This document shows positions 48,620 through 57,905 of a stretch of 64,000 bases of DNA, one piece after another. A program made the position numbers and the translations under genes. The notes under the pieces were generated by a model. It searched no databases. It was not told the DNA's origin and saw nothing but the letters and a program-made list of their open reading frames with translations. Location: contig NZ_LS999833.1 of NCBI RefSeq assembly GCF_900537175.1, positions 2,631,249 to 2,695,248 on the forward strand. Direction: 5' to 3'. The stretch comes from Lentilitoribacter sp. Alg239-R112. Lineage in GTDB: Bacteria > Pseudomonadota > Alphaproteobacteria > Rhizobiales > Rhizobiaceae. The stretch's first letter is position 1. Each line of letters begins with the position of its first letter.

Positions 48620-49315
48620 ATGACGACTTATAATCGCCTTGCCATTTTTTATGCACCAGCAAGCAAAAGCCCCTTGGCGCAATTTGGCTCTAAATGGTTG
48701 GGTTGGGATGTTGAAAAAGCGAGCAATGCCAAGCATCCTGATATCCAGTCTCTTCCAGCGCCCATACCCGACATCGTAGCGACGCCGCAAAAATATGGAT
48801 TTCATGGTACCTTGAAGGCTCCTTTTAAGCTGAACCCAACCAAATCTTGCGATGAATTGCGCACAGCTCTGCAAACATTCTGCAAAAATACACCCAAATT
48901 TACCATTGGAAAAATGAAAGTGGCACAGTTGGGAAACTTCGTGGCGATTATTCAAAAAAATCAGTCCATGGAATTGCGCAATTTGGCGGCAACAATTGTC
49001 GAACATTTTGAAGAATTTAGAGCTCCATTGGGCGAAAGCGATATCGTCAAACGTCGAAGGGCTAACCTCACCCAAAGACAGGATGAATTGATGCTTAGAT
49101 GGGGCTACCCTTACGTTTTTGAAGAATTCAAATTTCATCTCACCCTCACTGGAAGACTTGATGAAAATGACGCAGAAACCACGAAGAACATCTTATCTGA
49201 ACATCTATCGGACATATTAAGCAAGCCACTCAAAGCGGATGACATTTGTCTGTATGGAGAACGTAATGATGGAAAATTTGAAATCATTGAACGGTTTCCT
49301 CTTTGCAGCGAATGA
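48620..49315 (+). CDS. 2H phosphoesterase-like phosphonate-operon protein (DUF1045)
   Basis: A 231-residue protein of the family often found in alphaproteobacterial phn clusters (DUF1045). Two H-x-T motifs, YGFHGTLKAPF near residue 62 and FKFHLTLTGRL near 172, mark the 2H phosphoesterase fold whose members open cyclic or hydrolyse 2'-linked phosphodiesters. PhnP, which normally opens the ribosyl cyclic phosphate after C-P cleavage, is missing from the window, so this protein may do that job; that is inference. It is on the plus strand between phnM and phnN, and its last 32 bases overlap the 3' end of phnN tail to tail. Confidence 0.85.
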   Translation: MTTYNRLAIFYAPASKSPLAQFGSKWLGWDVEKASNAKHPDIQSLPAPIPDIVATPQKYGFHGTLKAPFKLNPTKSCDELRTALQTFCKNTPKFTIGKMKVAQLGNFVAIIQKNQSMELRNLAATIVEHFEEFRAPLGESDIVKRRRANLTQRQDELMLRWGYPYVFEEFKFHLTLTGRLDENDAETTKNILSEHLSDILSKPLKADDICLYGERNDGKFEIIERFPLCSE

Positions 49316-49847
49316 CTTTTTTAAGCTGGTCCACCGCAACTTGTAGCTCACCATCATTTGAAATCGTTACGACATTACTGCCCACCGGAGCTTTATAATT
49401 TGCTCTACTCAAACGATTTTGTACATCATCCGCAGATTCTCGCCCGCGCTCAGTAAGTCGCTTTTCAAGCGTTTCCTGACTTGCCAAAATCATGACAACT
49501 TTCAAATCAGGATATTTTTCTTCTGCGGCTGGCAATGCAGCCCTTGAACCATTGAACAAAACAGTTCGCCCTATACGTAAATAATCATCAATTACCGCCG
49601 GTACACCATAGTTCAATCCATGAGCTGTCCACTCCAATGCAAACTCTCCATCGGATTGTCGTTGCATAAATTCTTCTTGGCTTACCCCGATAAAGTCCTC
49701 TCCTCCAGCATCACCCGGTCGTGTGATAATACGTTTGGCCAATACAATATCAGGACATTGAACCTTAAGTGTTTGCATTATTGTGTCTTTACCAACTCCA
49801 GACGGGCCGACAATCGCAACGAGTTGTCCTTTGATATCACTCATCAT
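49284..49847 (-). CDS. phnN: Ribose 1,5-bisphosphate phosphokinase
   Basis: A 187-residue guanylate-kinase-like enzyme that phosphorylates ribose 1,5-bisphosphate to PRPP, closing the C-P lyase route. P-loop GPSGVGKDT at the N-terminus and the GMK-like [14 protein letters not shown] and [13 protein letters not shown] segments are diagnostic for PhnN. The ATG at 49847 overlaps the stop of phnL (ATGATG), with another ATG at 49844. Ends overlap the opposite 2H gene. Confidence 0.95.
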   Translation of the reverse strand: MMSDIKGQLVAIVGPSGVGKDTIMQTLKVQCPDIVLAKRIITRPGDAGGEDFIGVSQEEFMQRQSDGEFALEWTAHGLNYGVPAVIDDYLRIGRTVLFNGSRAALPAAEEKYPDLKVVMILASQETLEKRLTERGRESADDVQNRLSRANYKAPVGSNVVTISNDGELQVAVDQLKKVIRCKEETVQ

Positions 49848-50527
49848 GCGGCAACTTTTGGTGTGAATACTGAAACATCAATTTGCTGATCACAAACCCG
49901 GTCTCGAGCCGCTTCATCATGAAAAATACCAATAATCGCGGCACCGCGTGCTTTTGCCTCTTCAATAAGAGATAATACGGTTTCACGGTTCTTAGCATCC
50001 AAACTAGCTGTTGGCTCATCCAGCAACATCGCCGGATATGTATGCGCAAAACCGCGTGCGATATTAACGCGCTGCTGCTCACCACCGGAGAATGTGAGTG
50101 GCGACAATTGCCATAGATTTTGTGGTATCCGAAGCCTTGCAAGCAGCTCTTTAGCACGCGCTTCTGCTACATCCACGTCAACACCAATCTTAAGTAATGG
50201 CTCCGCCACAACATTGAGCGTTGAAACACGAGGTACAACGCGCAAAAACTGGCTGACATAGCCAAGTGTTGTCTTGCGAAGCTCTATAATATCTCTGGGC
50301 TCAGCCTGCACAACATCAAGATCGCCGATGAGAATTTGCCCATCTTGAGTTAGGTAATTTCCGTAGATCATCCGCATAAGTGTTGATTTACCAGAACCGG
50401 AACTGCCAGTAAGCGCCACGCATTCACCCGCTTTTACAACAAGATTTGCATCACGCATTACCTTGATAGACGTAGCGCCCTGATTATGGAGCGTGAAGGT
50501 TTTTGATACGTTCTTAATCTCAATCAT
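49844..50527 (-). CDS. phnL: C-P lyase system protein, ABC-type ATPase PhnL
   Basis: About 227 residues, ATPase with Walker [10 protein letters not shown], signature [15 protein letters not shown] and Walker [12 protein letters not shown]. PhnL associates with the PhnGHIJK complex and, with PhnI, G and H, takes part in forming the ribosyl phosphonate. I chose ATG 50527 ([11 protein letters not shown]), one base after the phnK stop region, with AGGTG just upstream; an extended frame from 50572 would overlap phnK. Confidence 0.95.
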   Translation of the reverse strand: MIEIKNVSKTFTLHNQGATSIKVMRDANLVVKAGECVALTGSSGSGKSTLMRMIYGNYLTQDGQILIGDLDVVQAEPRDIIELRKTTLGYVSQFLRVVPRVSTLNVVAEPLLKIGVDVDVAEARAKELLARLRIPQNLWQLSPLTFSGGEQQRVNIARGFAHTYPAMLLDEPTASLDAKNRETVLSLIEEAKARGAAIIGIFHDEAARDRVCDQQIDVSVFTPKVAA

Positions 50528-50528
50528 A

Positions 50529-51299
50529 TTACACCTGTAGAACCGATGATACGAGCAATTGTGTGTAGGCATGTTGCGGATCGTCTAAAACCTGATCTGT
50601 CAAACCGCTTTCAACGACGTGGCCAGATTTCATCACCATCAACCGATCAGCAAGAAGACGTACGACGGCCAAATCATGCGTTACAATGATAGCAGATAAT
50701 CCAAGCTCTCGGACAAGACTTCGGATTAAATCAAGCAAGCGAGCCTGAACAGATACATCCAACCCACCCGTCGGCTCGTCCATAAATACCAGACGCGGGC
50801 CTGTGATTAAGTTCCGCGCAATTTGCAAACGCTGCTGCATACCCCCTGAAAAAGCACTTGGTCGATCGTCGATCCGATCCTCTGAAATTTCAACCTTCTC
50901 CAGCCAGTTAATTGACTGTGATCGAATCTGCCCATAGTGCCGATCACCAACCGCCATTAGGCGTTCACCCATATTGCCGCCAGCAGAAATTCCCATGCGC
51001 AATCCATCACGGGCATTTTGATGCACAAATGCCCAATCCGTGCGCGACAACATTCTGCGCTCAGGTTCAGACATAAGGAGTGTATCTTTAAGCCCCTCAA
51101 TGCGAGTGTTGAACAAAACCTCTCCTGCATCAGGTTCGAGATGGCCGGCCATGCAATTCAGCAATGTTGATTTTCCAGACCCGCTCTCACCCACAATTCC
51201 CATCACTTCACCGGGATAAAGATCAAAGGACACATCCTTGCAGCCAATTCGATTACCATAATTCTTGGCAATATTTTTCACTTGGAACAAAGGTGTCAT
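50529..51299 (-). CDS. phnK: C-P lyase system protein, ABC-type ATPase PhnK
   Basis: A 256-residue ATPase with Walker [10 protein letters not shown], signature [13 protein letters not shown] and Walker [13 protein letters not shown]. It resembles OppF-type ATPases but lacks any cognate permease; PhnK docks on PhnJ in the C-P lyase core complex. ATG 51299 overlaps the phnJ stop by four bases. Confidence 0.95.
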   Translation of the reverse strand: MTPLFQVKNIAKNYGNRIGCKDVSFDLYPGEVMGIVGESGSGKSTLLNCMAGHLEPDAGEVLFNTRIEGLKDTLLMSEPERRMLSRTDWAFVHQNARDGLRMGISAGGNMGERLMAVGDRHYGQIRSQSINWLEKVEISEDRIDDRPSAFSGGMQQRLQIARNLITGPRLVFMDEPTGGLDVSVQARLLDLIRSLVRELGLSAIIVTHDLAVVRLLADRLMVMKSGHVVESGLTDQVLDDPQHAYTQLLVSSVLQV

Positions 51300-52174
51300 A
51301 GCACGCTACCTTCCATATCTGACTGAGGAACACCTTCACTTCCAATGAAACCTTGCTGCCGGCGCGTTTCACAATAATCCGTGTCAGAGCAAACAAACAT
51401 TCTACCACCATCATCATCAATGATCACTTCATCAAGATAAGTGTTATCAGCATCACAAAGCGCACATTTGCCTTCCGCTTTCATTGCTTCAAATGGATAA
51501 TCTTCAAAATCGAGACTAACAATTTTTGTATAGGGCGGGATGGCATAAATACGCTGCTCACGCCCCGCACCAAAGAGTTGAATTGCTGACATTTCCAGTT
51601 TCGGATTGTCAAATTTTGGAATGGGTGACGGGTCCATAACATAACGCCCTTCTACCTTAACCGGATAAGAATAAGATGTCGCTATTTGCCCATGTTGAGA
51701 TATATCCTCATAAAGCTTTACATACATAAGACCATATTCTTCGAGCGCATGCATTTTCCGCGTTTCAGTTTCTCGTGGTTCAAGAAAACGAAGCGGTTCG
51801 GGGATTGGAACCTGATAAACCAAAACCTGATCCTCACTCAATTCTTCTTCCGGAATCCGGTGCCTTGTTTGAATAAGTGTCGCATCAGATGTTCGACCAG
51901 TTGTTTGAACACCTGCGGTCTTTTCAAAAAACTTGCGAATGGATACAGCGTTGGTCGTATCATCTGCACCCTGATCAATCACTTTTAAAACATCATCAGG
52001 CATCAAACATGCCGCAGACACCTGCACACCGCCTGTCCCCCAACCATAAGGCATTGGCATTTCACGGCTGGCAAAGGGTACTTGATATCCGGGTATTGCC
52101 AATCCTTTTAAAATCGCTCGGCGGATCATCCGTTTTGTTTGCTCGTCAAGATAAGCAAAATTATACTCGTTCAT
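51296..52174 (-). CDS. phnJ: C-P lyase catalytic subunit (radical SAM) PhnJ
   Basis: A 292-residue radical-SAM enzyme that breaks the carbon-phosphorus bond of ribose 1-phosphonate 5-phosphate to hydrocarbon and ribosyl cyclic phosphate. The iron-sulfur ligands are in the unusual PhnJ arrangement CX2CX21CX5C, here CALC near 236-239, then Cys near 261 and 267 (VCSDTDYC). Length and the N-terminal FAYLDEQTKRMIRRAILKG are standard. All key cysteines are intact, so the enzyme should be functional. It overlaps phnI and phnK by four bases each. Confidence 0.96.
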   Translation of the reverse strand: MNEYNFAYLDEQTKRMIRRAILKGLAIPGYQVPFASREMPMPYGWGTGGVQVSAACLMPDDVLKVIDQGADDTTNAVSIRKFFEKTAGVQTTGRTSDATLIQTRHRIPEEELSEDQVLVYQVPIPEPLRFLEPRETETRKMHALEEYGLMYVKLYEDISQHGQIATSYSYPVKVEGRYVMDPSPIPKFDNPKLEMSAIQLFGAGREQRIYAIPPYTKIVSLDFEDYPFEAMKAEGKCALCDADNTYLDEVIIDDDGGRMFVCSDTDYCETRRQQGFIGSEGVPQSDMEGSVL

Positions 52175-53343
52175 TCTGCTGCCTCCAAATTCGCCTCTTG
52201 TTGGGTTTCATTTTCTTGATTTTTCATAGCCTCACTACGAATTTTTCGAATGAGCTCGAGTTCAGATTGGAAATCCACATAATGGGGTAGTTTGATATGC
52301 TCCAAGAAACCTGTCGCTTGAATATTATCGCAATGATAAAGGACAAACTCCTCATCCTGCGCAGGCGCACCGACAAAATCTTCACCCAATTCTTTCCATC
52401 GAAGTGCGCGATCAACCAGCGCCATCGAGATGGATTTTCGCTCCGATTGTCCAAAAACCAACCCGTATCCACGTGTGAATTGTGGCGGCTCTTTTTTTGA
52501 ACCTTTAAACTGGTTGACGGTCTCACACTCTGTCACCAGCACTTCGCCAATATCGATAGTAAATCCGAGTTCGGGGATCTCCATCTCCACCGGGCAATAA
52601 CCAATACGCAATTCACCGACAAACGCATGATTTCGCGCATATCCGCGTTGCGTGGAATAAGCTAAGCCTAAGACAAAACCTTCATCCCCTCGAGTAAGAG
52701 CCTGCAATCGTAAAGGGCGTGACGTTGGAAGTTCAAGCGGTTCACGAGTTAAATCTCCCGGTGTTGCGTTACTTTCTACTTCCGTTTGAATGAGGCCATC
52801 TTTGTTGAGAAACTCCGTAATATGCGGAATTTCATTTTCGTGATTCCTGTTTGCTTCATTCCCGTTTGCCGCATCATCGTTCTCATAACAAACACTAAGT
52901 GCATCAGCCTCTTCTTTCGAAATTATGTCATCACCTTCAGCCGCTAACTTAAAATCGAGAAGCCGGTGCGTGTAATCAAATGTCGGGCCCAAAATCTGTC
53001 CGCCAGGGGCGTCCTTGAATGTTGCGGATATGCGCCGTATGCAGCTCATTTGGCCCGTCTCTATTGGTTTGGAATAACCAAATCTTGGCAATGTCGTACG
53101 ATATGCTCTCATCAGAAAAATAGCTTCGATCAAATCACCACGAGATTGCTTGATCGCGAGTGCGGCTAATTCCTGATCATAAAGGGATCCCTCCGCCATA
53201 ACGCGCGCTACGGACAAAGCTAGCTGCTCAATGATCTGCGCAAGTGACAAAGCAGGAACTGATCGATCTCCACGACGCTCGTCTGCCAACCATTCATGGG
53301 CGGCATCAATGGCACGTTCACCACCTTTTACTGCAACATACAT
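52171..53343 (-). CDS. phnI: C-P lyase core complex subunit PhnI
   Basis: About 390 residues; start ATG 53343 (MYVAVKGGERAI), whose A is shared with the phnH stop (TAATG) and which has GGAGGTGG upstream. The frame from 53409 would extend into phnH. PhnI is the nucleosidase-like subunit that attaches the phosphonate to ribose of ATP. The segment around residues 180-205 (Asn/Glu-rich, SVCYENDDAANGNEANRN) looks like a flexible insert. Otherwise the family pattern is clear (GYCPVEMEIPELGF, QATGFLEHIKLPHYVDF). Confidence 0.95.
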   Translation of the reverse strand: MYVAVKGGERAIDAAHEWLADERRGDRSVPALSLAQIIEQLALSVARVMAEGSLYDQELAALAIKQSRGDLIEAIFLMRAYRTTLPRFGYSKPIETGQMSCIRRISATFKDAPGGQILGPTFDYTHRLLDFKLAAEGDDIISKEEADALSVCYENDDAANGNEANRNHENEIPHITEFLNKDGLIQTEVESNATPGDLTREPLELPTSRPLRLQALTRGDEGFVLGLAYSTQRGYARNHAFVGELRIGYCPVEMEIPELGFTIDIGEVLVTECETVNQFKGSKKEPPQFTRGYGLVFGQSERKSISMALVDRALRWKELGEDFVGAPAQDEEFVLYHCDNIQATGFLEHIKLPHYVDFQSELELIRKIRSEAMKNQENETQQEANLEAAE

Positions 53344-53924
53344 TATGCCACCTCCTCTATGCCGATGACTTTTGCCGTACGGGGTAAAGCTGCAATTTTC
53401 GCACCACATGTAAAATAGAAGTCCAAACCAAGCGGGAAAAGTAGTGCATTTTTCTGGAAAGCGTCCGTATCCGGTAAGGAAAGATGCTTTACGGTCTCGA
53501 TACCTGGGCCAGATAATTCCTGACCATGGGGGGTAAGTTCATCCATCTCGACAATCAATGTTGCTGACCTATCTGGATATTGCGAAGTCCCAATCGAATA
53601 TTGATCTATGGGTAACAAAGAGCTCCAGTTCCCGATCGCAAACATACAAGTTGCAGCATCGGCAAATTGGGCATTGCAGTGAAATGTAATCCATTCTCGC
53701 ACTGCAGCACTATCATATTCACCCGCTAGAAAAATTGATGTTTGCCCATCACACAATGTCAAAAGCAACGTGCCCATGGCTGGCGACAACGGCTGAGGAG
53801 GCGCTGCGACTGCGAGATCTTCAATCAGGCCAGGCCTCGCCATCACGTTCATAATTTTGCGGAATGCCTGTGCTGATTCTACAGGCGCATCAACAAAGCC
53901 ACCTTCAAGTGAATTTGTACTCAT
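53343..53924 (-). CDS. phnH: C-P lyase core complex subunit PhnH
   Basis: A 193-residue subunit. MNVMARPGLIEDL near residue 27 and ALLFPLGLDFYFTCGA near the C-terminus are family signatures (family members have FRxIMxAMArPG). PhnH is needed for C-P lyase complex assembly. ATG 53924 overlaps the phnG stop by four bases. Confidence 0.94.
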   Translation of the reverse strand: MSTNSLEGGFVDAPVESAQAFRKIMNVMARPGLIEDLAVAAPPQPLSPAMGTLLLTLCDGQTSIFLAGEYDSAAVREWITFHCNAQFADAATCMFAIGNWSSLLPIDQYSIGTSQYPDRSATLIVEMDELTPHGQELSGPGIETVKHLSLPDTDAFQKNALLFPLGLDFYFTCGAKIAALPRTAKVIGIEEVA

Positions 53925-54379
53925 TGATCTTCCCCCCGAACAAGGGTGAAAAAATCAACTTTGGTTTTTGAGGCTCGCTGATTACGTTTTGCACCAATAC
54001 CGGAAAGCTCATCTAGAATTGGCTTCAAAACGATATCAGCAAAAACGGTGGCTTTATCACTTTGCATATATGCATCAATAAGTGCGGCCTGCTCTGCCTT
54101 CACTTTATCTCGCCCTTGCACGTAAGCATGACCAACGACACCATTTTCAAGCTTCAATGAACATCTGGTGACTGTCATTTCACCAAGATTAAATGCATCA
54201 CCTTTTCCACCTGCACGACCTTGCACCATCACGCCGCCGATCTCAGGTTTGCGGAGCCATTTAAAATCCGGCGTAAGACCAAGTTCTTCAATCACATTCG
54301 AAAATGCAGCTGCCAATGTTGAAGACGGGGCTTTGGCTAGCAAGCTCATCCAATTTTTTCTATCTGCTAAATATTTCAT
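53921..54379 (-). CDS. phnG: C-P lyase core complex subunit PhnG
   Basis: A 152-residue subunit with RKPEIGGVMVQGRAGGKGDAFNLGEMTVTRCSLKL-type core, read here as VMVQGRAGGKGDAFNLGE and VGHAYVQGRDKVKAEQAAL. First gene of phnGHIJKLN. The ribosome site GGAG is unusually far (11 bases) from ATG 54379, and a CTAGACAA operator-like site lies between them. Confidence 0.95.
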   Translation of the reverse strand: MKYLADRKNWMSLLAKAPSSTLAAAFSNVIEELGLTPDFKWLRKPEIGGVMVQGRAGGKGDAFNLGEMTVTRCSLKLENGVVGHAYVQGRDKVKAEQAALIDAYMQSDKATVFADIVLKPILDELSGIGAKRNQRASKTKVDFFTLVRGEDQ

Positions 54380-54424
54380 CTAGACAAATTCTCCAATTGT
54401 CCATATTACTATACAACTAGACAA
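54380..54424. promoter_or_regulatory. Candidate PhnF operator repeats
   Basis: Three copies of CTAkACAA lie in the 99-base phnG-phnF gap: 54380-54387 CTAGACAA, 54409-54416 CTATACAA and 54417-54424 CTAGACAA, the last two in direct tandem. On the minus strand they read TTGTCTAG and so on, close to the GTmTAkAC core of HutC-type GntR operators. The first copy lies between the phnG ribosome site and start codon, suiting direct repression of phnG. Confidence 0.55.
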
Positions 54425-54478
54425 ATATTGCATGAAATATATGAAATATCCATGCCAATTTTATGAAAGTTATGTGAC

Positions 54479-55243
54479 ATGTCGAGAAGCGGCACAAATA
54501 ACCGAAAATCTAAACCCGTTTGGAAAACCATTGCTGAAATTATTCAAACAGAAATTACAGATGGAATTCACAAACCAGGTGAAAAGCTGCCAACGGAAGC
54601 TGCCTTTGTCGAAAGATTTAATGTTAATCGACATACAATTCGCCACGCACTTTCCAGTTTGAACGAAGATGGGATAGTTTTCTCAAAACAAGGATCTGGT
54701 GTTTTCGTATCCACTGCTCCAGCCAAATATGAAATCGGAAAACGTGTGAGGTTCCATCAATCAATTGATGGTGAGGGACATAAAGCAAAAAAAGAAACGC
54801 TTCATGTTGAAACACGACCTGCTACAAAAGAAGAAGCTCAAGCATTAAAAATCAGTACGACCGACCTGGTACATATCCACGAGGGAATTGCATTTATTGA
54901 TGATCAACCTGCAGCGCACTTTATATCTGCATATCCGGCAAAAAAACTCCCAAATCTGTTAAACAAATTGGTTGAAACCGGATCAGTAACAAGCGCAATG
55001 TCGGTGTGCGGTATTAACGACTATTTTCGAATTGAGACGAGACTTACCGCTGTCCTTTGCAACGCAACAACAGCCATTCATCTAAACTTGAAATCTGGTG
55101 CTCCGCTGCTCCGATCTCTGGCATTAAACTGCGATACGAATGGACAAATCATTGAATACGGACGCACATGGTTTTCGGGAAATAATATCGAACTCATCTT
55201 CAAAAATGAAGCAAACTCAGAATTTCATAAAACAGTCTCATAA
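54479..55243 (+). CDS. phnF: GntR/HutC-family regulator of phosphonate genes
   Basis: A 254-residue regulator: winged helix at about 15-80 (GEKLPTEAAFVERFNVNRHTIRHAL, seen as KLPTEAAFVERFNV and FSKQGSGVFVS) and a UTRA ligand domain (about 95-240). It is divergent from phnG and is the standard position of PhnF in alphaproteobacterial clusters, so it very likely represses phnGHIJKL. Two UTRA features, HIHEGIAFIDDQPAA and EYGRTWFSGN, are clear. Confidence 0.94.
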   Translation: MSRSGTNNRKSKPVWKTIAEIIQTEITDGIHKPGEKLPTEAAFVERFNVNRHTIRHALSSLNEDGIVFSKQGSGVFVSTAPAKYEIGKRVRFHQSIDGEGHKAKKETLHVETRPATKEEAQALKISTTDLVHIHEGIAFIDDQPAAHFISAYPAKKLPNLLNKLVETGSVTSAMSVCGINDYFRIETRLTAVLCNATTAIHLNLKSGAPLLRSLALNCDTNGQIIEYGRTWFSGNNIELIFKNEANSEFHKTVS

Positions 55244-55310
55244 ACTTTGACTTAGTGTCACATGTGGGTTCTATCACTCTATAGAAATTTTAAAACCTGG
55301 GTGATTTTCA

Positions 55311-56537
55311 ATGATCAAACTGAAAACAACGACAGCAACACTCGCTTGCGCAATTATTACGTCAACAGCATTTGCCGCAGATATTGAATTAGGGCCAAGA
55401 CCCTTTTATCTGATTGATCAGATGAAACAGAGCGAACTTAAAGAGAAGCTGCTTTCATGTTCCAAGATGGATTTCAAGAAATCTGACTTTTCGATCGGGC
55501 ATCGCGGCGCTGCAATGCAATTTCCCGAACATACCAAAGAATCCTATAAAGCTGCGGCACGCATGGGCGCAGGCATTATTGAATGTGACGTCACCTTTAC
55601 CAAGGATAAGGAGCTTGTGTGCCGGCATGCGCAAAACGATCTTCATACAACGACCAATATTCTTGCATCAGATCTCGCGCCACAATGTACATCTGGTTTC
55701 ATGCCAGCAAATGGCGATAAAAAAGCATCAGCAGAATGCAGAACGTCTGATATCACATTAGCTGAGTTTAAAACACTCAAAGGCAAGATGGATGCGGCAG
55801 ATCGCTTAGCTAAGGATGTTGAAGCTTATCTGGGTGGAACGGCAGATTGGCGTACTGATCTTTATGCCGCAGAAACCGGCACCCTAATGACGCATGCTCA
55901 ATCGATTGAGTTGTTCAAATCATTAGATGTTAAGTTTACACCAGAACTCAAATCGCCAGCTGTAGAAATGCCGTTTAATGGTTTTACGCAGGCTGATTAC
56001 GCCCAGAAAATGATTGATGAATATAAAACAGCTGGCATCCCCGCTTCTGACGTATGGGCACAATCATTTAACCTTGATGATGTTTTATACTGGATCAAAA
56101 ACGAACCGGAATTTGGCAAACAAGCTGTCTACCTAGATGCGAGTTACAAACGTAAAGATTTCAACGCAAATAATGCTGCTACCTTCAAGCCTCCGATGCA
56201 AAAACTCAAAGATTTGGGCGTCAACTATATCGCGCCTCCCATGTGGATGCTTATGACCACAAAGGATGGTAAAATTATTCCGTCTGAATATGCAAATAAA
56301 GCCAAGGAAGCTGGCCTAAAAATCATCACCTGGACACTTGAACGTTCAGGACCTCTGCAAACAGGTGGCGGCTGGTATTACCAATCCATCAAAGAGGTAA
56401 CAAATACCGACGGCATGTTATTTGAGGTGCTTGATGTTCTAGCTCAGGATGTTGGCATCGAAGGTATATTTTCTGATTGGCCTGCAACAGTCACCTACTA
56501 TGCGAATTGCATGGAGCTGGATAACAAAATTAATTAA
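55311..56537 (+). CDS. Periplasmic glycerophosphodiester phosphodiesterase family protein
   Basis: A 408-residue exported GDPD. Signal peptide ends near [19 protein letters not shown] and the metal motif [17 protein letters not shown] are the family's catalytic sites, and the C-terminal [11 protein letters not shown] is the usual closing strand. A long insert between about 120 and 210 with four or more cysteines distinguishes the extracellular long GDPDs. It is 67 bases downstream of phnF on the same strand; a hairpin terminator follows. It may release glycerol or alcohols from phosphonate esters before uptake, which is inference from position. Confidence 0.9.
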   Translation: MIKLKTTTATLACAIITSTAFAADIELGPRPFYLIDQMKQSELKEKLLSCSKMDFKKSDFSIGHRGAAMQFPEHTKESYKAAARMGAGIIECDVTFTKDKELVCRHAQNDLHTTTNILASDLAPQCTSGFMPANGDKKASAECRTSDITLAEFKTLKGKMDAADRLAKDVEAYLGGTADWRTDLYAAETGTLMTHAQSIELFKSLDVKFTPELKSPAVEMPFNGFTQADYAQKMIDEYKTAGIPASDVWAQSFNLDDVLYWIKNEPEFGKQAVYLDASYKRKDFNANNAATFKPPMQKLKDLGVNYIAPPMWMLMTTKDGKIIPSEYANKAKEAGLKIITWTLERSGPLQTGGGWYYQSIKEVTNTDGMLFEVLDVLAQDVGIEGIFSDWPATVTYYANCMELDNKIN

Positions 56538-56583
56538 TCGGAATAACGCATCATCTCAAACACAACGCATGATGATAAATTAA

Positions 56584-56609
56584 GGCGGGGCATTTGCCCC
56601 GTCTTTTTT
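56584..56609 (+). terminator. Intrinsic terminator after GDPD gene
   Basis: GGCGGGGC, ATTT, GCCCCGTC then TTTTTT. It lies about 45 bases past the GDPD stop; its T tract abuts the stop of the convergent hexapeptide gene. Confidence 0.9.
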
Positions 56610-57222
56610 AGCTTTCGTATTTTTCTAGGAATGCTTCTATATGAAGTGATCTGAAATCCGGCAAAGCGTCTTTAAGTTTGTCATGATCCCAATCCCACCA
56701 AGACAAAGCCATCAAGCGTTCAGCAATATCATCTTCAAAACGTTTGCGAAGTGGCACCGCAGGAACACCGGCAACAATCATAAACGGCGCTACGTCTTTC
56801 GTCACCACGCTACCAGCCGCAACAACTGAACCATGACCAATATTTAACCCTGGCTTGATAATCGCTTGCGCACCTATCCATGTATCGTGGTCAATATTTG
56901 TGCGGCGTGATGCACGTTTTTCGAAAAAATCTGTCCACGGTTCAACATCATCCCAATAATCATTTGTCCGATAAAGCATATGGTGCATGCTTGCCAATTC
57001 CATCGGATGATCCGTAGGTCCAATTCGTGAAAATGAAGCTATGTTAGAAAACTTACCAATTGTGGTGTTAGCAATATCAGCATAGCGATCTGTATAGGAA
57101 TAGTCGCCCAACTCACTATTGAGAATACGAGTTCCCAGACCAAGTTCCGTAAAGCGACCGAACTTGGTGTTTTTTACATCACATTCCGGATGAAGAAATA
57201 CATCCTCAGATAATCTCGGCAT
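56608..57222 (-). CDS. Phosphonate-cluster hexapeptide-repeat transferase
   Basis: A 204-residue left-handed beta-helix acyltransferase-type protein. Hexapeptide turns are visible from residue 15 (YSYTDRYADIANTTIGKFSNIAS) to about 150 (IGHGSVVAAGSVVTKDVAPF) with the CAT-like DTWIGAQAIIKPG. This matches the transferase family recurrently found in phn operons. The acceptor is unknown. It is two bases downstream of the dehydrogenase gene and ends the minus-strand uptake operon. Confidence 0.87.
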   Translation of the reverse strand: MPRLSEDVFLHPECDVKNTKFGRFTELGLGTRILNSELGDYSYTDRYADIANTTIGKFSNIASFSRIGPTDHPMELASMHHMLYRTNDYWDDVEPWTDFFEKRASRRTNIDHDTWIGAQAIIKPGLNIGHGSVVAAGSVVTKDVAPFMIVAGVPAVPLRKRFEDDIAERLMALSWWDWDHDKLKDALPDFRSLHIEAFLEKYES

Positions 57223-57224
57223 TT

Positions 57225-57902
57225 CTAATATTCTCTTTCATCGCCATTCCAATGGATAAACTTTCCGGATTGAGACATGGTCAGATTTTTTGCAATATTC
57301 CAGATACCAACGCTTACATCATGCGGGTCGATATCAGCTTCAGCACCACCCATATCCGTCCGTACCCAGCCGGGATCAACAACACAAACGCTAATACCCT
57401 CGTCCGCCAAATCAGTTGCCAACCCCTGCATAATTTTATTCAGTGCAACTTTTGAAGCACGATAAGCTATCCGATCAGATTTACCATAACCCATCCAAGA
57501 CATTTGACTGGAGATCGAGATTATTCTTCCACCTTCCACCTTGCGCAAAGCAGGTAAGAAGGTCGTTGAAATATTAAGAGGGGCTACAGAATTTATATTG
57601 AAAACTCGGAGAAACTCGTCCGTGCTGGCAGAAACTGTGTCCGTATCTTCTAGACCAATTATGCCAGCATTGTTGATAATAATATCCAACTCACTAATCT
57701 GCATAGAAGCCGTTAAAACGGCATCTTGATCCGTTACGTCAAAGATCAAAGGTACAAACTGGCTACCAAATTCCGTAGCAAGATAATCCGCATCACTCGC
57801 AGAGCGAACGCTGCCATAGACTTTAAACCCATCATCTAAAGCAACACGTGCGAGCTCAAAACCAATTCCGCGCGCAACTCCTGTAATGAGTACAGAAGGC
57901 AT
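57225..57902 (-). CDS. Short-chain dehydrogenase/reductase in phn operon
   Basis: A 225-residue SDR. Cofactor motif GVARGIGFELAR at the N-terminus, NNAGIIG near 80, and catalytic Ser/Tyr/Lys in ISSQMSW and YRASKVALNK are present, so it should be active. It resembles C-factor/SniffER-like SDRs. It sits between phnE and the transferase gene, with 3-base gaps on either side, an unusual partner for a phosphonate operon. Substrate might be a phosphonate-derived aldehyde or alcohol, but nothing in the sequence proves it. Confidence 0.9.
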   Translation of the reverse strand: MPSVLITGVARGIGFELARVALDDGFKVYGSVRSASDADYLATEFGSQFVPLIFDVTDQDAVLTASMQISELDIIINNAGIIGLEDTDTVSASTDEFLRVFNINSVAPLNISTTFLPALRKVEGGRIISISSQMSWMGYGKSDRIAYRASKVALNKIMQGLATDLADEGISVCVVDPGWVRTDMGGAEADIDPHDVSVGIWNIAKNLTMSQSGKFIHWNGDEREY

Positions 57903-57905
57903 ATT

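Noticed and set aside
48596..49138. 180-residue minus-strand frame opposite the 2H phosphoesterase-like gene
   Set aside because: The plus-strand frame carries both HxT motifs and the right length; this one is its shadow.
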